From JAIEPW01 sp964471915 (GTDB lineage: Bacteria; Acidobacteriota; Terriglobia; Bryobacterales; Bryobacteraceae): DNA of 64,000 nt. Positions 16,830-24,984 of this stretch are shown here, one piece after another (positions within the stretch are counted from its first letter, which is position 1; each line of letters opens with the position of its first letter). The position numbers and the translations under genes are program-made. The stretch is taken from positions 1-64,000 of the forward strand of contig CAYYID010000006.1 of the NCBI GenBank assembly GCA_964471915.1, in the 5' to 3' direction. The notes below the pieces were generated by a model. The model saw only the letters and a list, made by a program, of their open reading frames with translations. It did not search any database and was not told where the DNA came from.

Positions 16830-17264
16830 CTACAACTGCTCGCGCGCCGCACGCTGGGCGAGTTCGTCACACCGGTTGTTGTCGGCGTGGTCGGCGTGGC
16901 CCTTGGTCCAGTGCCAGTTGAGTTTGTGGCGGGCGGCCTGCTCGTCGAGTTCCTCCCAGAGGTCCTGGTTGACGACGGGTTTCTTGTCGGAGGTTTTCCA
17001 GCCGTTGCGTTTCCAGTTGTGGATCCAGGAGGTCATGCCGTTCTTGACGTACTGGGAGTCGGTGGTGAGATCGACCTCGCAGCCCTCTTTGAGGGCGCGG
17101 AGACCTTCGACGGCGGCGCGGAGTTCCATGCGGTTGTTGGTGGTATGCGGCTCGGAGCCGAAGGCTTCGCGGTGCTTTTCGCCGTAGCGGAGGACGTAGG
17201 CCCAGCCGCCTTTGCCGGGGTTGCCGAGGCAGGCGCCGTCGGTGATGAGTTGGACACGCTTCAT
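16830..17264 (-). CDS. rnhA: Ribonuclease HI
   Basis: Degrades the RNA strand of RNA-DNA hybrids; 144 aa, the normal family length. All catalytic carboxylates are visible: Asp in ITDGACLGNPG (near 9), Glu in RMELRAA (near 47), Asp in TTDSQYV (near 69) and Asp in ADNNRCDELA (near 133), with the HADHAD loop before the last. The ATG at 17264 gives the canonical MKRVQLITDG start; an upstream ATG at 17279 would add five residues. It is divergent from the M24 peptidase with 57 bases between the starts, including an 8-bp GC hairpin (17290-17308). Confidence 0.95.
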   Translation of the reverse strand: MKRVQLITDGACLGNPGKGGWAYVLRYGEKHREAFGSEPHTTNNRMELRAAVEGLRALKEGCEVDLTTDSQYVKNGMTSWIHNWKRNGWKTSDKKPVVNQDLWEELDEQAARHKLNWHWTKGHADHADNNRCDELAQRAAREQL

Positions 17265-17321
17265 GGACAAGCACTCCATGGTAGCGGGTCTCCCGCCGCC
17301 GGCGGGAGTACAATCGACGCC

Positions 17322-18743
17322 ATGAGAATGAGACTGCTGGTGCTGGCGCTGGGGGCGGCGAGCCTGGGCGCGCAAGACATCCCGCTGTTCACGCGGGATT
17401 TTACGCCGGCGGAGTTCGCGGCGCGGCGCAACGCGATCTACGACGCGATCGGGGCGGACGGGATCGCGGTGCTGCAGGGCGCGCCGACTCCGGAAGGCTA
17501 CACGCGGTTCCGGCAGTGGAACGAGTTTTACTACCTGTGCGGCATCGAGTCGCCCCATGCCTACCTGCTGCTGGACGGCGGGGCGCGCCAGGCGACGGTG
17601 TTTCTGCCGCGGCGGAACGAGCGCCGCGAGCGCAGCGAGGGCAAGACGCTGAGCTTCGAGGATGCGGACCTGGTGAAGCAGCTCAGCGGGATCGACAACG
17701 TGTCGGCGCACGACCTGCTGGCCGAGCAACTGGTGCGGTTCGCGCAACGCGACAACGTGCGGAAGCTGTACACGCCGTTGCAGCCGCCGGAGGGAGTGGC
17801 GGTGAGCCGGGACCTGGGGCTGCGGGTGTGGGCGGATATCCAAAGCGACCCCTGGGACGGCCGCGTATCGCGCGCGCAGCGCTTTATCGGATTGCTGCGG
17901 GAGCGACTGCCGCAGTTCGCGCTGTTGGACCTGTCGCCGGCGCTGGACCGGCTGCGGCTGGTGAAGAGCCCGCGCGAGATCACGCTGTTGCGGCGGGCGA
18001 CGGAGCTGTCGGGCGCGGCGATCCTCGAATCGATGCGGTCCACCAAGCCGGGCATGACCGAGTTCGAGCTGGACGCGCTGGCGAAGCTGATCTTTTACCG
18101 GGGCGGGGCGCAGGGCGAGGCGTATTACTCGCTGATCGCGAGCGGGCCGAACGCGATGTTTCCGCACTACAACGCGGGCAAGCGCAAGATGGATTCGGGC
18201 GAGCTGCTGCTGATGGACTTCGCGCCGGATGTCGGCTATTACATGGCCGACGTCACGCGGATGTGGCCGGTGAACGGGCGGTGGAACGCCTGGCAGCGAG
18301 AACTGTACGGTTTCTACCTGGGTTGCTACGAAGCGATTCTGGCCGAGATCCGGCCGGGCGTGCCGGTGCGGGAGATCCAGGCGGCGGCGCACCGGCGGAT
18401 GCGGGAGCTGTTCGCGGGCACGAAGTTCTCGAAGCCTGCCTATGAGGCCGCGGCGAAGAAGTTCGTGACCGACCACGAGAAGCCGTCCGGACGCCTGGGT
18501 CACTTCACGGGGATGGCGACGCACGATGTGGGGATCTGGCCGGAGAAACTGGCGGCGGGGATGGTGTTCACGATCGAGCCGGCGCTGGTGGTGCCCGAGG
18601 AGCGGATCTACATCCGGTTGGAAGACATGGTGCTGATCACGGAGCAGGGGGCGGAGGTCCTGTCGGGAAGCCTGCCGCGGTCGCTGACGGCGGTGGAGGA
18701 AGCGATGCGGCAGCCGGGCTTGCTGCAGAAGCTGACTCCGTAA
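17322..18743 (+). CDS. Secreted M24-family aminopeptidase (Xaa-Pro type)
   Basis: 473 aa with a signal peptide (MRMRLLVLALGAASLGA). Seen: an N-terminal aminopeptidase-P-like domain and a C-terminal pita-bread fold with all five metal ligands: Asp in LLMDFAPD, Asp in ADVTRMW, His in HFTGMATHDVG, Glu in FTIEPAL and Glu in IRLEDMV. It probably removes N-terminal residues ahead of proline from peptides in the periplasm. A -10-like TACAAT (17309-17314) sits seven bases before the ATG, so the message may be leaderless. An inverted repeat follows the stop. Confidence 0.92.
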   Translation: MRMRLLVLALGAASLGAQDIPLFTRDFTPAEFAARRNAIYDAIGADGIAVLQGAPTPEGYTRFRQWNEFYYLCGIESPHAYLLLDGGARQATVFLPRRNERRERSEGKTLSFEDADLVKQLSGIDNVSAHDLLAEQLVRFAQRDNVRKLYTPLQPPEGVAVSRDLGLRVWADIQSDPWDGRVSRAQRFIGLLRERLPQFALLDLSPALDRLRLVKSPREITLLRRATELSGAAILESMRSTKPGMTEFELDALAKLIFYRGGAQGEAYYSLIASGPNAMFPHYNAGKRKMDSGELLLMDFAPDVGYYMADVTRMWPVNGRWNAWQRELYGFYLGCYEAILAEIRPGVPVREIQAAAHRRMRELFAGTKFSKPAYEAAAKKFVTDHEKPSGRLGHFTGMATHDVGIWPEKLAAGMVFTIEPALVVPEERIYIRLEDMVLITEQGAEVLSGSLPRSLTAVEEAMRQPGLLQKLTP

Positions 18744-18760
18744 GGGTCCGGAAAAGGGGG

Positions 18761-18792
18761 ACGGCCGCGGGCTCACGCCGGCGGCCGTTTAG
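18761..18792 (+). terminator. Terminator hairpin between convergent genes
   Basis: ACGGCCGCGGGC pairs with GCCGGCGGCCGT (18777-18788) with one mismatch around a TCAC loop, and three T residues follow. It lies 17 bases after the peptidase stop; on the other strand the stem is followed by CCCCCTTTT, so it may work both ways. Confidence 0.65.
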
Positions 18793-18819
18793 AGGGACAA
18801 AGACCGATTCTTTAGGCTT

Positions 18820-19506
18820 TCATCGAGCGGACCTCCGCGACCGCAGGACTCCGATACCGAGCAAGCCGCCGCCGACGAGCGCCAGCGAAACCGGCTCCGG
18901 AACGTCACCGCCGCCGGTGTCGGCGGGGGTGTAGTTGTAAGTCACATTCAGGGTGGCTCCGGAGAGCGTCTGGAAGGTGCTGGCGACGAAGCTGCCGCCA
19001 GTGACGCCGGAGTTGCCCAGGGACGAGATCGCGAGCATCATGTTGCCGATGCCCAGGAAGGCCGAGAGATCCACACCGAAGGGCGGCGCGGTCTGCATCT
19101 GCATGCTGCTGTTGGCGAGGGAGGTGTAGGTCCTCCCGCTGGCGCCGCCGAAGTCCACGGCGCCGTCGAAGGTCCCGTAGGTGTCGGTGGCGCTGGCCAG
19201 CGGATTCACGACCATCTGCACGCCACCCGGCAACAACAGGGTGAGGACGGCGGACAGATTGGTCGTGATGGTCGCCCCGCCCAGTGAGGAAAGGTTCTCC
19301 ACCTGGGCCGTTCCCTCGACGGTCCCGGTCAGTTCGAACAGAATCGAAGTGAGGGTTCCGAGGGTGGGGTCGAATTGGGCAATGTTGAAGTTGGTGGTCC
19401 AGTTGGTGGGCTGAACCGAGACCGTCGAGGACTGGGTGATTTGGGCTCCGAACAGCGAGCCGGCTACGAGCACACTACAACTGAGCACTTGGAACAGGTG
19501 CTTCAC
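18820..19506 (-). CDS. PEP-CTERM exported protein (choice-of-anchor E type)
   Basis: 228-aa extracellular-surface protein. Seen: a signal peptide (KHLFQVLSCSVLVAGSLFGAQ), a beta-rich body with Thr/Ser/Asn-rich strands, and a C-terminal VPEP sorting signal, hydrophobic stretch (VSLALVGGGLLGIGVL) and RSRRSAR tail. PEP-CTERM tails are processed by exosortase/EpsH systems. The start is GTG at 19506, chosen because GGAGGAAA lies seven bases upstream; the longer open frame to 19569 has no ribosome-binding site. Upstream lies an AT-rich, palindrome-rich region. No exosortase gene is in the window. Confidence 0.88.
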   Translation of the reverse strand: MKHLFQVLSCSVLVAGSLFGAQITQSSTVSVQPTNWTTNFNIAQFDPTLGTLTSILFELTGTVEGTAQVENLSSLGGATITTNLSAVLTLLLPGGVQMVVNPLASATDTYGTFDGAVDFGGASGRTYTSLANSSMQMQTAPPFGVDLSAFLGIGNMMLAISSLGNSGVTGGSFVASTFQTLSGATLNVTYNYTPADTGGGDVPEPVSLALVGGGLLGIGVLRSRRSAR

Positions 19507-19583
19507 AGAAATTTCCTCCGATCGAGTGCGAGGCCCGCTTTTTGGATGCGGACTCTCTTCGTGGAACAATCGTACTGAAAGTT

Positions 19584-19663
19584 CTAGTACTAGTCAAGAT
19601 AGTACCAAGCAATTTCTTTGCCTATGCCTACGTAGGGGAGTGGGTCTATCCTAAGGTCCTTAG
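19584..19663. promoter_or_regulatory. AT-rich control region with three palindromes
   Basis: In contrast to its GC-rich surroundings this stretch is AT-rich and holds three perfect dyads: CTAGTACTAG (19584-19593), CCTACGTAGG (19627-19636) and CTAAGGTCCTTAG (19651-19663). It lies upstream of the PEP-CTERM gene (minus) and downstream of hemD. Regulator binding sites are the simplest reading; no regulator is known. Confidence 0.45.
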
Positions 19664-19682
19664 CGGATACACTAAGCCAAAG

Positions 19683-20426
19683 CTAAGATTCCGTAGCACT
19701 TTCCAGAGCGCTCACCAAGCCTTCTGCGGTGTGAGGTAAGGCCTCCGCAGTGACCTTCAGGCCGTGGCGAAGGCAGGCCTCGGTGGTGATGGGGCCAATG
19801 GAGGCGATGCGAACGCCTTGGAGGACGTCCTTTCCGGCCACGGCGAGGAGGTTCTTGACGGTGGAGGAGCTGGTGAATAACACCCAGTCGAGGTGCTGCC
19901 CGGTGAAGATGCGGGCGCTGGCCGCGGCGGCGCTGGCGGGGATGACGTTGCGGTAGGCAATTACGGGCTGGACGAGTGCGCCGGCGGCGGCGAGGTGGCG
20001 GGTGAGAACGTCGCGGGCGGAGGCGGCTTGGGGGAGGAGGACGCGCCGGTCATGGAGTTCCGCGGGAGCGAAGGCGGCGGCGAGGGCTTCGGCGACGTAG
20101 GACGCGGGGATGCGGTCCGCGGTGTAGCCGTGGGAGGCGAGCGCGGCGGCGGTGGCGGGGCCGACGCAGGCGAAGCGGGCGCGGATGGGGCGGGGGCTGG
20201 CGGCCTCGAAGAAGAAGCGGACGCCGTTGGCGCTGGAGAAGACGATCCAGTCGAAGGTGTCGAGGGTGGCGATGGCGGCGGCGAGGGGCGCGGGGTCGGC
20301 GGGCGGGACGAGTTCGATCACGGGCAGGGACAGAGCCTCGGCGCCGCGGGCGCGGAGGAGGTCGAGCAGGAGGCCGGATTGCGACTCGCCGCGGGTGACG
20401 ACGATGCGCAGGCCGGCGAGGGTCAT
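19683..20426 (-). CDS. hemD: Uroporphyrinogen-III synthase
   Basis: 247 aa; cyclises hydroxymethylbilane to uroporphyrinogen III for haem, sirohaem and corrinoids. The family has low sequence identity, but seen are VVTRGESQSGLL at the N-terminus, FDWIVFSSANGVRFF near residue 60, CVGPATAAAL, and in the second half LDWVLFTSSSTVKNL followed by IASIGPITTEACLRHGL, all typical landmarks. The ATG at 20426 overlaps the stop of hemC by 4 bases. Alternative assignments are unlikely given the hemC neighbour. Confidence 0.9.
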   Translation of the reverse strand: MTLAGLRIVVTRGESQSGLLLDLLRARGAEALSLPVIELVPPADPAPLAAAIATLDTFDWIVFSSANGVRFFFEAASPRPIRARFACVGPATAAALASHGYTADRIPASYVAEALAAAFAPAELHDRRVLLPQAASARDVLTRHLAAAGALVQPVIAYRNVIPASAAAASARIFTGQHLDWVLFTSSSTVKNLLAVAGKDVLQGVRIASIGPITTEACLRHGLKVTAEALPHTAEGLVSALESATES

Positions 20427-21307
20427 GCGAGGAGTTCTCCGGCGCCGCGGGTAAGGAGAGTGTCCGCGAGGGAGGCGCCGAGGGCGTGGGGATCGGAGCC
20501 GTCGGCGGAGGCGCGGATGGCGCAGGCGCCGTCGGCCTGGAGCACGACGGCGCTGAGGCGGAGGCGCGGGCCGTGGAAGCGGCCCCAGGCGCCGATGGGG
20601 ACCTGGCAGCCGCCGCCGAGGCCGGCGAGCAGGGCGCGCTCGGCTTCGGCGGCGGCGCGGGTGGGCGGGTGGTCGAGGGCGGCGCAAATGTGGCGGGCGT
20701 CGCCGTCCTCGCGGGTTTCGACGGCGAGGGCGCCCTGGCCGGGAGCGGGGAGCATCACCTCGGGATCGAGGTACTCGGCGATGCGGCCGTCCCAGCCGAG
20801 GCGGCGGAGGCCGGCGGCGGCGAGCAGGATGGCGTCGTATTCGCCGCGGTCGAGCTTGGCCAGGCGGGTATCGACATTGCCGCGGATGGACTGGACGGCG
20901 AGGTCGCGGCGGAGGGCGCGGAGCTGGGCGGCGCGGCGCAGGGAACTGGTGCCGATGCGGGCCGCGGCCGGAAGCGCGGCGAGGGGCTGGCCGATCACCG
21001 CGTCGCGGACGTCCTCGCGCTCGGGGATGGCGGCGAGGGTGAGGCCGGCGGGTGTTTCGGTGGGCAGGTCCTTGAGGGAGTGCACGGCGAGGTCGATGCG
21101 GCGGGCGAGGAGGGCCTCCTCGATCTCCTTGGTGAAGACTCCCTTGCCGGCCCCTACTTGAGAGAGCGGGACCCCGGTGATGCGGTCTCCGGTGGTGCGG
21201 ATAATTTCGAGGTGCGTTTCGTGGCCAAGGGCGGCCAGGCGCGCGGCGATCCAGCGCGCCTGCCACAGCGCGAGGGCGGAACCGCGCGAGCCGATGGTAA
21301 GCCGCAC
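20423..21307 (-). CDS. hemC: Porphobilinogen deaminase (hydroxymethylbilane synthase)
   Basis: 294 aa; polymerises four porphobilinogens into hydroxymethylbilane. Seen: IGSRGSALALWQA at the N-terminus, RTTGDRI, HSLKDLPTE (the conserved Lys-Asp of the active site), GTSSLRRAAQL and the dipyrromethane-cofactor cysteine in GGGCQVPIGA near residue 230. The start is GTG at 21307, four bases after the aldehyde dehydrogenase stop. Lys-Asp and Cys are all present, so it should be active. Confidence 0.96.
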   Translation of the reverse strand: MRLTIGSRGSALALWQARWIAARLAALGHETHLEIIRTTGDRITGVPLSQVGAGKGVFTKEIEEALLARRIDLAVHSLKDLPTETPAGLTLAAIPEREDVRDAVIGQPLAALPAAARIGTSSLRRAAQLRALRRDLAVQSIRGNVDTRLAKLDRGEYDAILLAAAGLRRLGWDGRIAEYLDPEVMLPAPGQGALAVETREDGDARHICAALDHPPTRAAAEAERALLAGLGGGCQVPIGAWGRFHGPRLRLSAVVLQADGACAIRASADGSDPHALGASLADTLLTRGAGELLA

Positions 21308-21311
21308 GGCC

Positions 21312-22724
21312 TTAGGACGCGGCCTGGTAGGCGCGCCGCGCGAACAGGTGGTCGAAGAGGTTACCTTCGTGCGGCTGATCCCAGGAGATCTGCATGGTGG
21401 GGATGGGGCCGAAGTTCAGGCGGCCGATGTTGCCGCTGCGGATGCACTGGGCGCGGAACTTGGGATCGTTGGTGATGGCGGTAACGACGAGGCTGTGGCC
21501 GATGGCGGGGAGGATCTGGTCCTGGGGCAGCTCGACGACGCTGGCGAAGGGGAACAGGAACTCGCGGTTGGCGAGCGGGTGGTCGATGGAGCAGGAGACG
21601 ATCGTCGGCAGCAGGTAGCCGCAGCCTTCGAACTCGACGGCGCGGCTGCCGGGGCGGAAGCGGGCGGTGACGTCTTCGGCGCCGGGCAGGTCCTGATCGA
21701 TGATGGCGGAGATGCGCTCGGCGATGGAGGCGTCGGCGAAGGGCGAGATCTGGGCGTCTTCGGCGTCGGCGGGGCGGGGCTGGACCTGCGCCAGCTTCGC
21801 GGCGAGCGCTTCGGCGATCTTTTTGCCGTTCTTCGGGGTCCAGACGCCGGAGGCGTTCACGCAGGACCGGCCGGAGTTGGAGGCGATGGAAGTGGCGACG
21901 ACATCGATGTACTTTTCGAAGTTGTCGGCCTCGTCCTCGCCGAAGATGACCTTGGAGTAGCCGGGGCCGTGGATTTCGACGCGGGGGTCGTTTTCCCAGC
22001 GCTTGACGGCGGCGACATCGCCGAAGACCATGCCGCGGCCGGTGCCGGCGAGGATTTCGCCGCCGCCGGCGTGGCTGGTGGGGTAGTAGCCGAAGGCGGC
22101 GGGGGGAGCGCCGGCCTTGAGCAGCGCCTGGATCATGCGGTAGGGGGTCCACGGTTCGGAGGAGCCGGGCTTGAGGACCAGGGCGGTCTTCATGGCGAAG
22201 GCCGGGGCCCACAGTGAATGGACGCCGGGGGAGTTGTTCGGGAGCACGACGCCGAGCGCGCTGGCGCGGGGGAAGAAGCTGACGGCGGTGCCGGCGACAT
22301 CGCCGAAGCCGCGCTCGAGGATGTCGAGCGAGGGCAGGCGGGTGAGGCCGCGGAGGACGGCTTCCATCTGGTCCAGGACGCCGAAGACTTTGCGGGCGTT
22401 GTTACGGACCATGACGTAGGGCATGCCGGTGGTGGCGGAGAGGGACGCGACGTACTGCTCGAAGGTCTGCGTGGAGTCGCCGAGGGGCAGGGTGTCATTG
22501 AGGAAGTACTGGCCGGCCTGTTTGGCGATGGCGAGCAGTTCCGCGGTGGAGAACCGCATAAGGGACGCCTTCATGGCGTCCTGGCGCAGGAGGTCCCGGC
22601 GGATGAGGCCGCTGTTGGCCTGGCTGATCTCGACCAGAGGTTCGCGGGTCTTGAAGTGCGCGGTGCGGGCGACGTCGACGCTCTTGTAGGGAACGCCCTG
22701 GCGGAGGATCGGAATGTGGAGCAT
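21312..22724 (-). CDS. Aldehyde-dehydrogenase-superfamily protein next to hemCD
   Basis: 470 aa. Seen: a central NAD-binding region (GVVLPNNSPGVH, KTALVLKPGSSEPWTP, FGDVAAVKRW) and the nucleophile segment NSGRSCVNASGVW with Cys near residue 290. The usual general-base Glu in an ELGGK-type motif is not visible, a feature of CoA-acylating and acyl-CoA-reductase-like members. A role in acyl-CoA or aldehyde interconversion is inferred; the link to tetrapyrrole synthesis, if any, is unknown. TACAAT (22735-22740 on +: attgta) lies ten bases before the ATG. It is co-directional with hemC (4-base gap). Confidence 0.75.
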   Translation of the reverse strand: MLHIPILRQGVPYKSVDVARTAHFKTREPLVEISQANSGLIRRDLLRQDAMKASLMRFSTAELLAIAKQAGQYFLNDTLPLGDSTQTFEQYVASLSATTGMPYVMVRNNARKVFGVLDQMEAVLRGLTRLPSLDILERGFGDVAGTAVSFFPRASALGVVLPNNSPGVHSLWAPAFAMKTALVLKPGSSEPWTPYRMIQALLKAGAPPAAFGYYPTSHAGGGEILAGTGRGMVFGDVAAVKRWENDPRVEIHGPGYSKVIFGEDEADNFEKYIDVVATSIASNSGRSCVNASGVWTPKNGKKIAEALAAKLAQVQPRPADAEDAQISPFADASIAERISAIIDQDLPGAEDVTARFRPGSRAVEFEGCGYLLPTIVSCSIDHPLANREFLFPFASVVELPQDQILPAIGHSLVVTAITNDPKFRAQCIRSGNIGRLNFGPIPTMQISWDQPHEGNLFDHLFARRAYQAAS

Positions 22725-22769
22725 ACCTCTTTCGATTGTAGCCTCCGGCCGCCGGGTGGATTTTCCGTG

Positions 22770-23219
22770 TTACGGGGTGGACGTGGCCAGTTGCGCGCGC
22801 AGCGCCGCCGACAGCCGGGTGTCGCAGGCGAGGTTGGCCCACTCGGCGGGGAACATCTTCTTATAGTTGAAATTCATCTTGGCGATGGCCCAGGCGCCGG
22901 CTCCATAGTTGGTGCCTTTGGCGGGGCTGACGATGCCGTCGACAACCGCGGACTCCTTGCCGCCGAGCTGCGAATAGAAGATCCAGAAGCCCACCGCGGC
23001 GGTGTACTTGCCGTCCACGGCGAACTGCGGCGCGAAAGCCCCTTGCGTGGCCTGCGTGCCCAGCAGCCCCGCCTTGATCTGCTCCCGCAGGAAGAACTGG
23101 ACCAGTTCGACATCGGTTGCGTAATTCGGGTTGCCGGATTTGCAGCCTACGTGCTGCGAGACGTTCCAGATGAAGGGCATGCCGTCGATGGGATAAGCGA
23201 AGTTCAGTTTGTAAGCCAT
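22770..23219 (-). CDS. Hypothetical protein
   Basis: 149 aa, unrecognised. No signal peptide; rich in aromatic residues and small residues (NFAYPIDGMPFIWNVSQHVG, YTAAVGFWIFYSQLGG, KMNFNYKKMFP). One stretch, VELVQFFLREQIKAGLL, and the later VDGKYTAAVGFWIFY resemble the helix pattern of peptidoglycan-binding-like repeats, which is only a suggestion. It precedes the aldehyde dehydrogenase by 45 bases on the same strand and is divergent from aroC. Codon use and lack of competing frames support it being a gene. Confidence 0.6.
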   Translation of the reverse strand: MAYKLNFAYPIDGMPFIWNVSQHVGCKSGNPNYATDVELVQFFLREQIKAGLLGTQATQGAFAPQFAVDGKYTAAVGFWIFYSQLGGKESAVVDGIVSPAKGTNYGAGAWAIAKMNFNYKKMFPAEWANLACDTRLSAALRAQLATSTP

Positions 23220-23300
23220 GGTGTTTCGTTCTTTGTGGTTTCATTGGAATCCGCGAAATCCGGCGGGCTGTCTGATCACGCTGATAGGATGGAAAGGGGA

Positions 23301-24467
23301 ATGCTTCGTTTCGAAACGGCGGGGGAATCGCACGGGGAGTGCCTGGTAGCCACGGTGACCGGGCTGCCGGCGGCGGTCCCGGTGGACCAGAACAAGATCA
23401 ACCGGGAGCTGTGGCGGCGGCAGCAGGGCTACGGGCGCGGCGGACGCCAGAAGATCGAAACCGATCTGGTGCATTTTGTCGCCGGGGTGCGGCACGGGAT
23501 CACCATCGGCGCTCCGGTGGCGCTGATCCTCCAAAACAAGGACTGGAAGAACTGGACCGAGGCTTTGCCGGTGGCAGCGGGCGAGGACGGCAAGAAGAAG
23601 CCGTTGACGCGTCCGCGTCCGGGCCATGCGGACCTGGCGGGCGCGATCAAGTACGGGTTTCCGGATGCGCGCTACATTCTGGAGCGGGCCTCGGCGCGGG
23701 AAACGGCGGCGCGGGTGGCGGTGGGGGCGCTGGCGAAGCTGCTGCTGGGGGAGTTCGGCATCGAGGTGCTGAGCCACGTAGTGCAGGTGGGCGAGGCGCG
23801 GCTGGAGCGCGCGGTGGCGTTCGAGGAGATCCGGGCGCTGGCGGCGCGGGAGGAAGTGCTGCTGGGGTGCGTGGATCCGGAGGCGGAGCAGCGCATGAAG
23901 GACGTCGTGGATCACGCGTATCGCACGGGCGATACGGTGGGGGGCGTGTTCGAGGTGGTGGCGCGGGGGCTGCCGGTGGGGCTGGGGTCGCACATTGCGT
24001 GGGACACGCGGCTGGACGGGCGGCTGGCGCAGGCGATCGTGTCGATTCAGGCGGTGAAGGGCGTGGAGGTGGGCTGCGCGGAGGAAGCCGCGGCGAGCTA
24101 CGGGTCGAAGGTGCAGGACACGATCCACTACGCGCGGGAGGAGCGGCGGTTTACGCGGGGCTCGAACAAAGCGGGCGGTCTGGAAGGCGGCATCACGAAC
24201 GGCGAGGACCTGGTGATCCGGGGGTATTTGAAGCCGATTTCGACGCTGCGCCGGCCGCTGGAGAGCGTGGATATGGTGACGAAGGAAGCGTCGCAGGCTG
24301 CTTACGAGCGCAGCGATGTGTGTGTCGTGCCCGCGGCGGGCGTGATCGGCGAGGCGATGACGGCGATCGTGCTGGCGAGCGCGCTGATCGAGAAGTTTGG
24401 GGGCGACTCGCTGGGCGAGATGCGCCGCAATTACGAGAGCTACCAGCAACAGGTGAGAGAGTTCTGA
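23301..24467 (+). CDS. aroC: Chorismate synthase
   Basis: 388 aa; converts EPSP to chorismate with reduced FMN, the last step of the shikimate pathway. Seen: GESHG near residue 9, YGRGGRQKIETD, RPRPGHADLAGA, the FMN-phosphate segment RASARETAARVA, and TRLDGRLAQAIVSIQAVKG. The ATG at 23301 gives the universal MLRF start; an ATG at 23289 would add four residues. It begins a four-gene + strand operon with def, fmt and argJ, and shares one base with def (TGATG). Confidence 0.96.
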   Translation: MLRFETAGESHGECLVATVTGLPAAVPVDQNKINRELWRRQQGYGRGGRQKIETDLVHFVAGVRHGITIGAPVALILQNKDWKNWTEALPVAAGEDGKKKPLTRPRPGHADLAGAIKYGFPDARYILERASARETAARVAVGALAKLLLGEFGIEVLSHVVQVGEARLERAVAFEEIRALAAREEVLLGCVDPEAEQRMKDVVDHAYRTGDTVGGVFEVVARGLPVGLGSHIAWDTRLDGRLAQAIVSIQAVKGVEVGCAEEAAASYGSKVQDTIHYAREERRFTRGSNKAGGLEGGITNGEDLVIRGYLKPISTLRRPLESVDMVTKEASQAAYERSDVCVVPAAGVIGEAMTAIVLASALIEKFGGDSLGEMRRNYESYQQQVREF

Positions 24468-24979
24468 TGATCTACCACGTCGTCAAGTACGGCGATCCCG
24501 TGCTTGAGAAGAAGACCGCGCCCGTGACGGCGTTCGACGCCGAACTGGAGCAACTGGCGAACGATATGTTCGAGACGATGTACGCGGCGCGAGGCGTCGG
24601 CCTGGCGGCGCCGCAGGTGGGCCTGTCGAAGCGCCTGACGGTGATCGACTGCTCGGCGGGCGAGGATCCCGCGCAGCGGCTGGTGCTGGTGAACCCGGAG
24701 ATCCTGGATAAGGACGGGGTGCAGGTGGGCGAGGAAGGGTGCCTGTCGATTCCGGGGTTCCGCGAGGACGTGACGCGCGCCAAGCGCGCCAAGGTGCGCG
24801 CGCAGAATCTGCAGGGTGAGACGTTCGAAATCGAAGGCGAGGACATGCTGGCGCGCGCGATGCAGCACGAGATCGATCACCTGGAGGGGATCCTGTTCCT
24901 GCAGCATCTTTCGCCGCTGAAGCGTGACCTGATCCGGCGCAAGATCCGCAAGATGCAGAAAGCGGGCGAGTGGAAGTAG
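24467..24979 (+). CDS. def: Peptide deformylase
   Basis: 170 aa; removes the formyl group from N-terminal methionine of new proteins. The three family motifs are complete: GVGLAAPQVG, EEGCLS and the metal-binding HEIDHLEG. A basic C-terminal tail (LIRRKIRKMQKAG) follows. Coupled to aroC by a TGATG overlap and five bases ahead of fmt, which attaches the same formyl group to initiator tRNA, a common pairing. Confidence 0.97.
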   Translation: MIYHVVKYGDPVLEKKTAPVTAFDAELEQLANDMFETMYAARGVGLAAPQVGLSKRLTVIDCSAGEDPAQRLVLVNPEILDKDGVQVGEEGCLSIPGFREDVTRAKRAKVRAQNLQGETFEIEGEDMLARAMQHEIDHLEGILFLQHLSPLKRDLIRRKIRKMQKAGEWK

Positions 24980-24984
24980 CGCCG

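Noticed and set aside
17290..17308. GC hairpin between rnhA and the M24 peptidase as a terminator
   Set aside because: The genes are divergent here, so no transcript ends at this point and there is no T-run; at most a control element.
19893..21161. Long + strand frame over hemC and hemD
   Set aside because: Gly/Ala/Glu low-complexity translation; the minus strand encodes complete HemC and HemD motifs.
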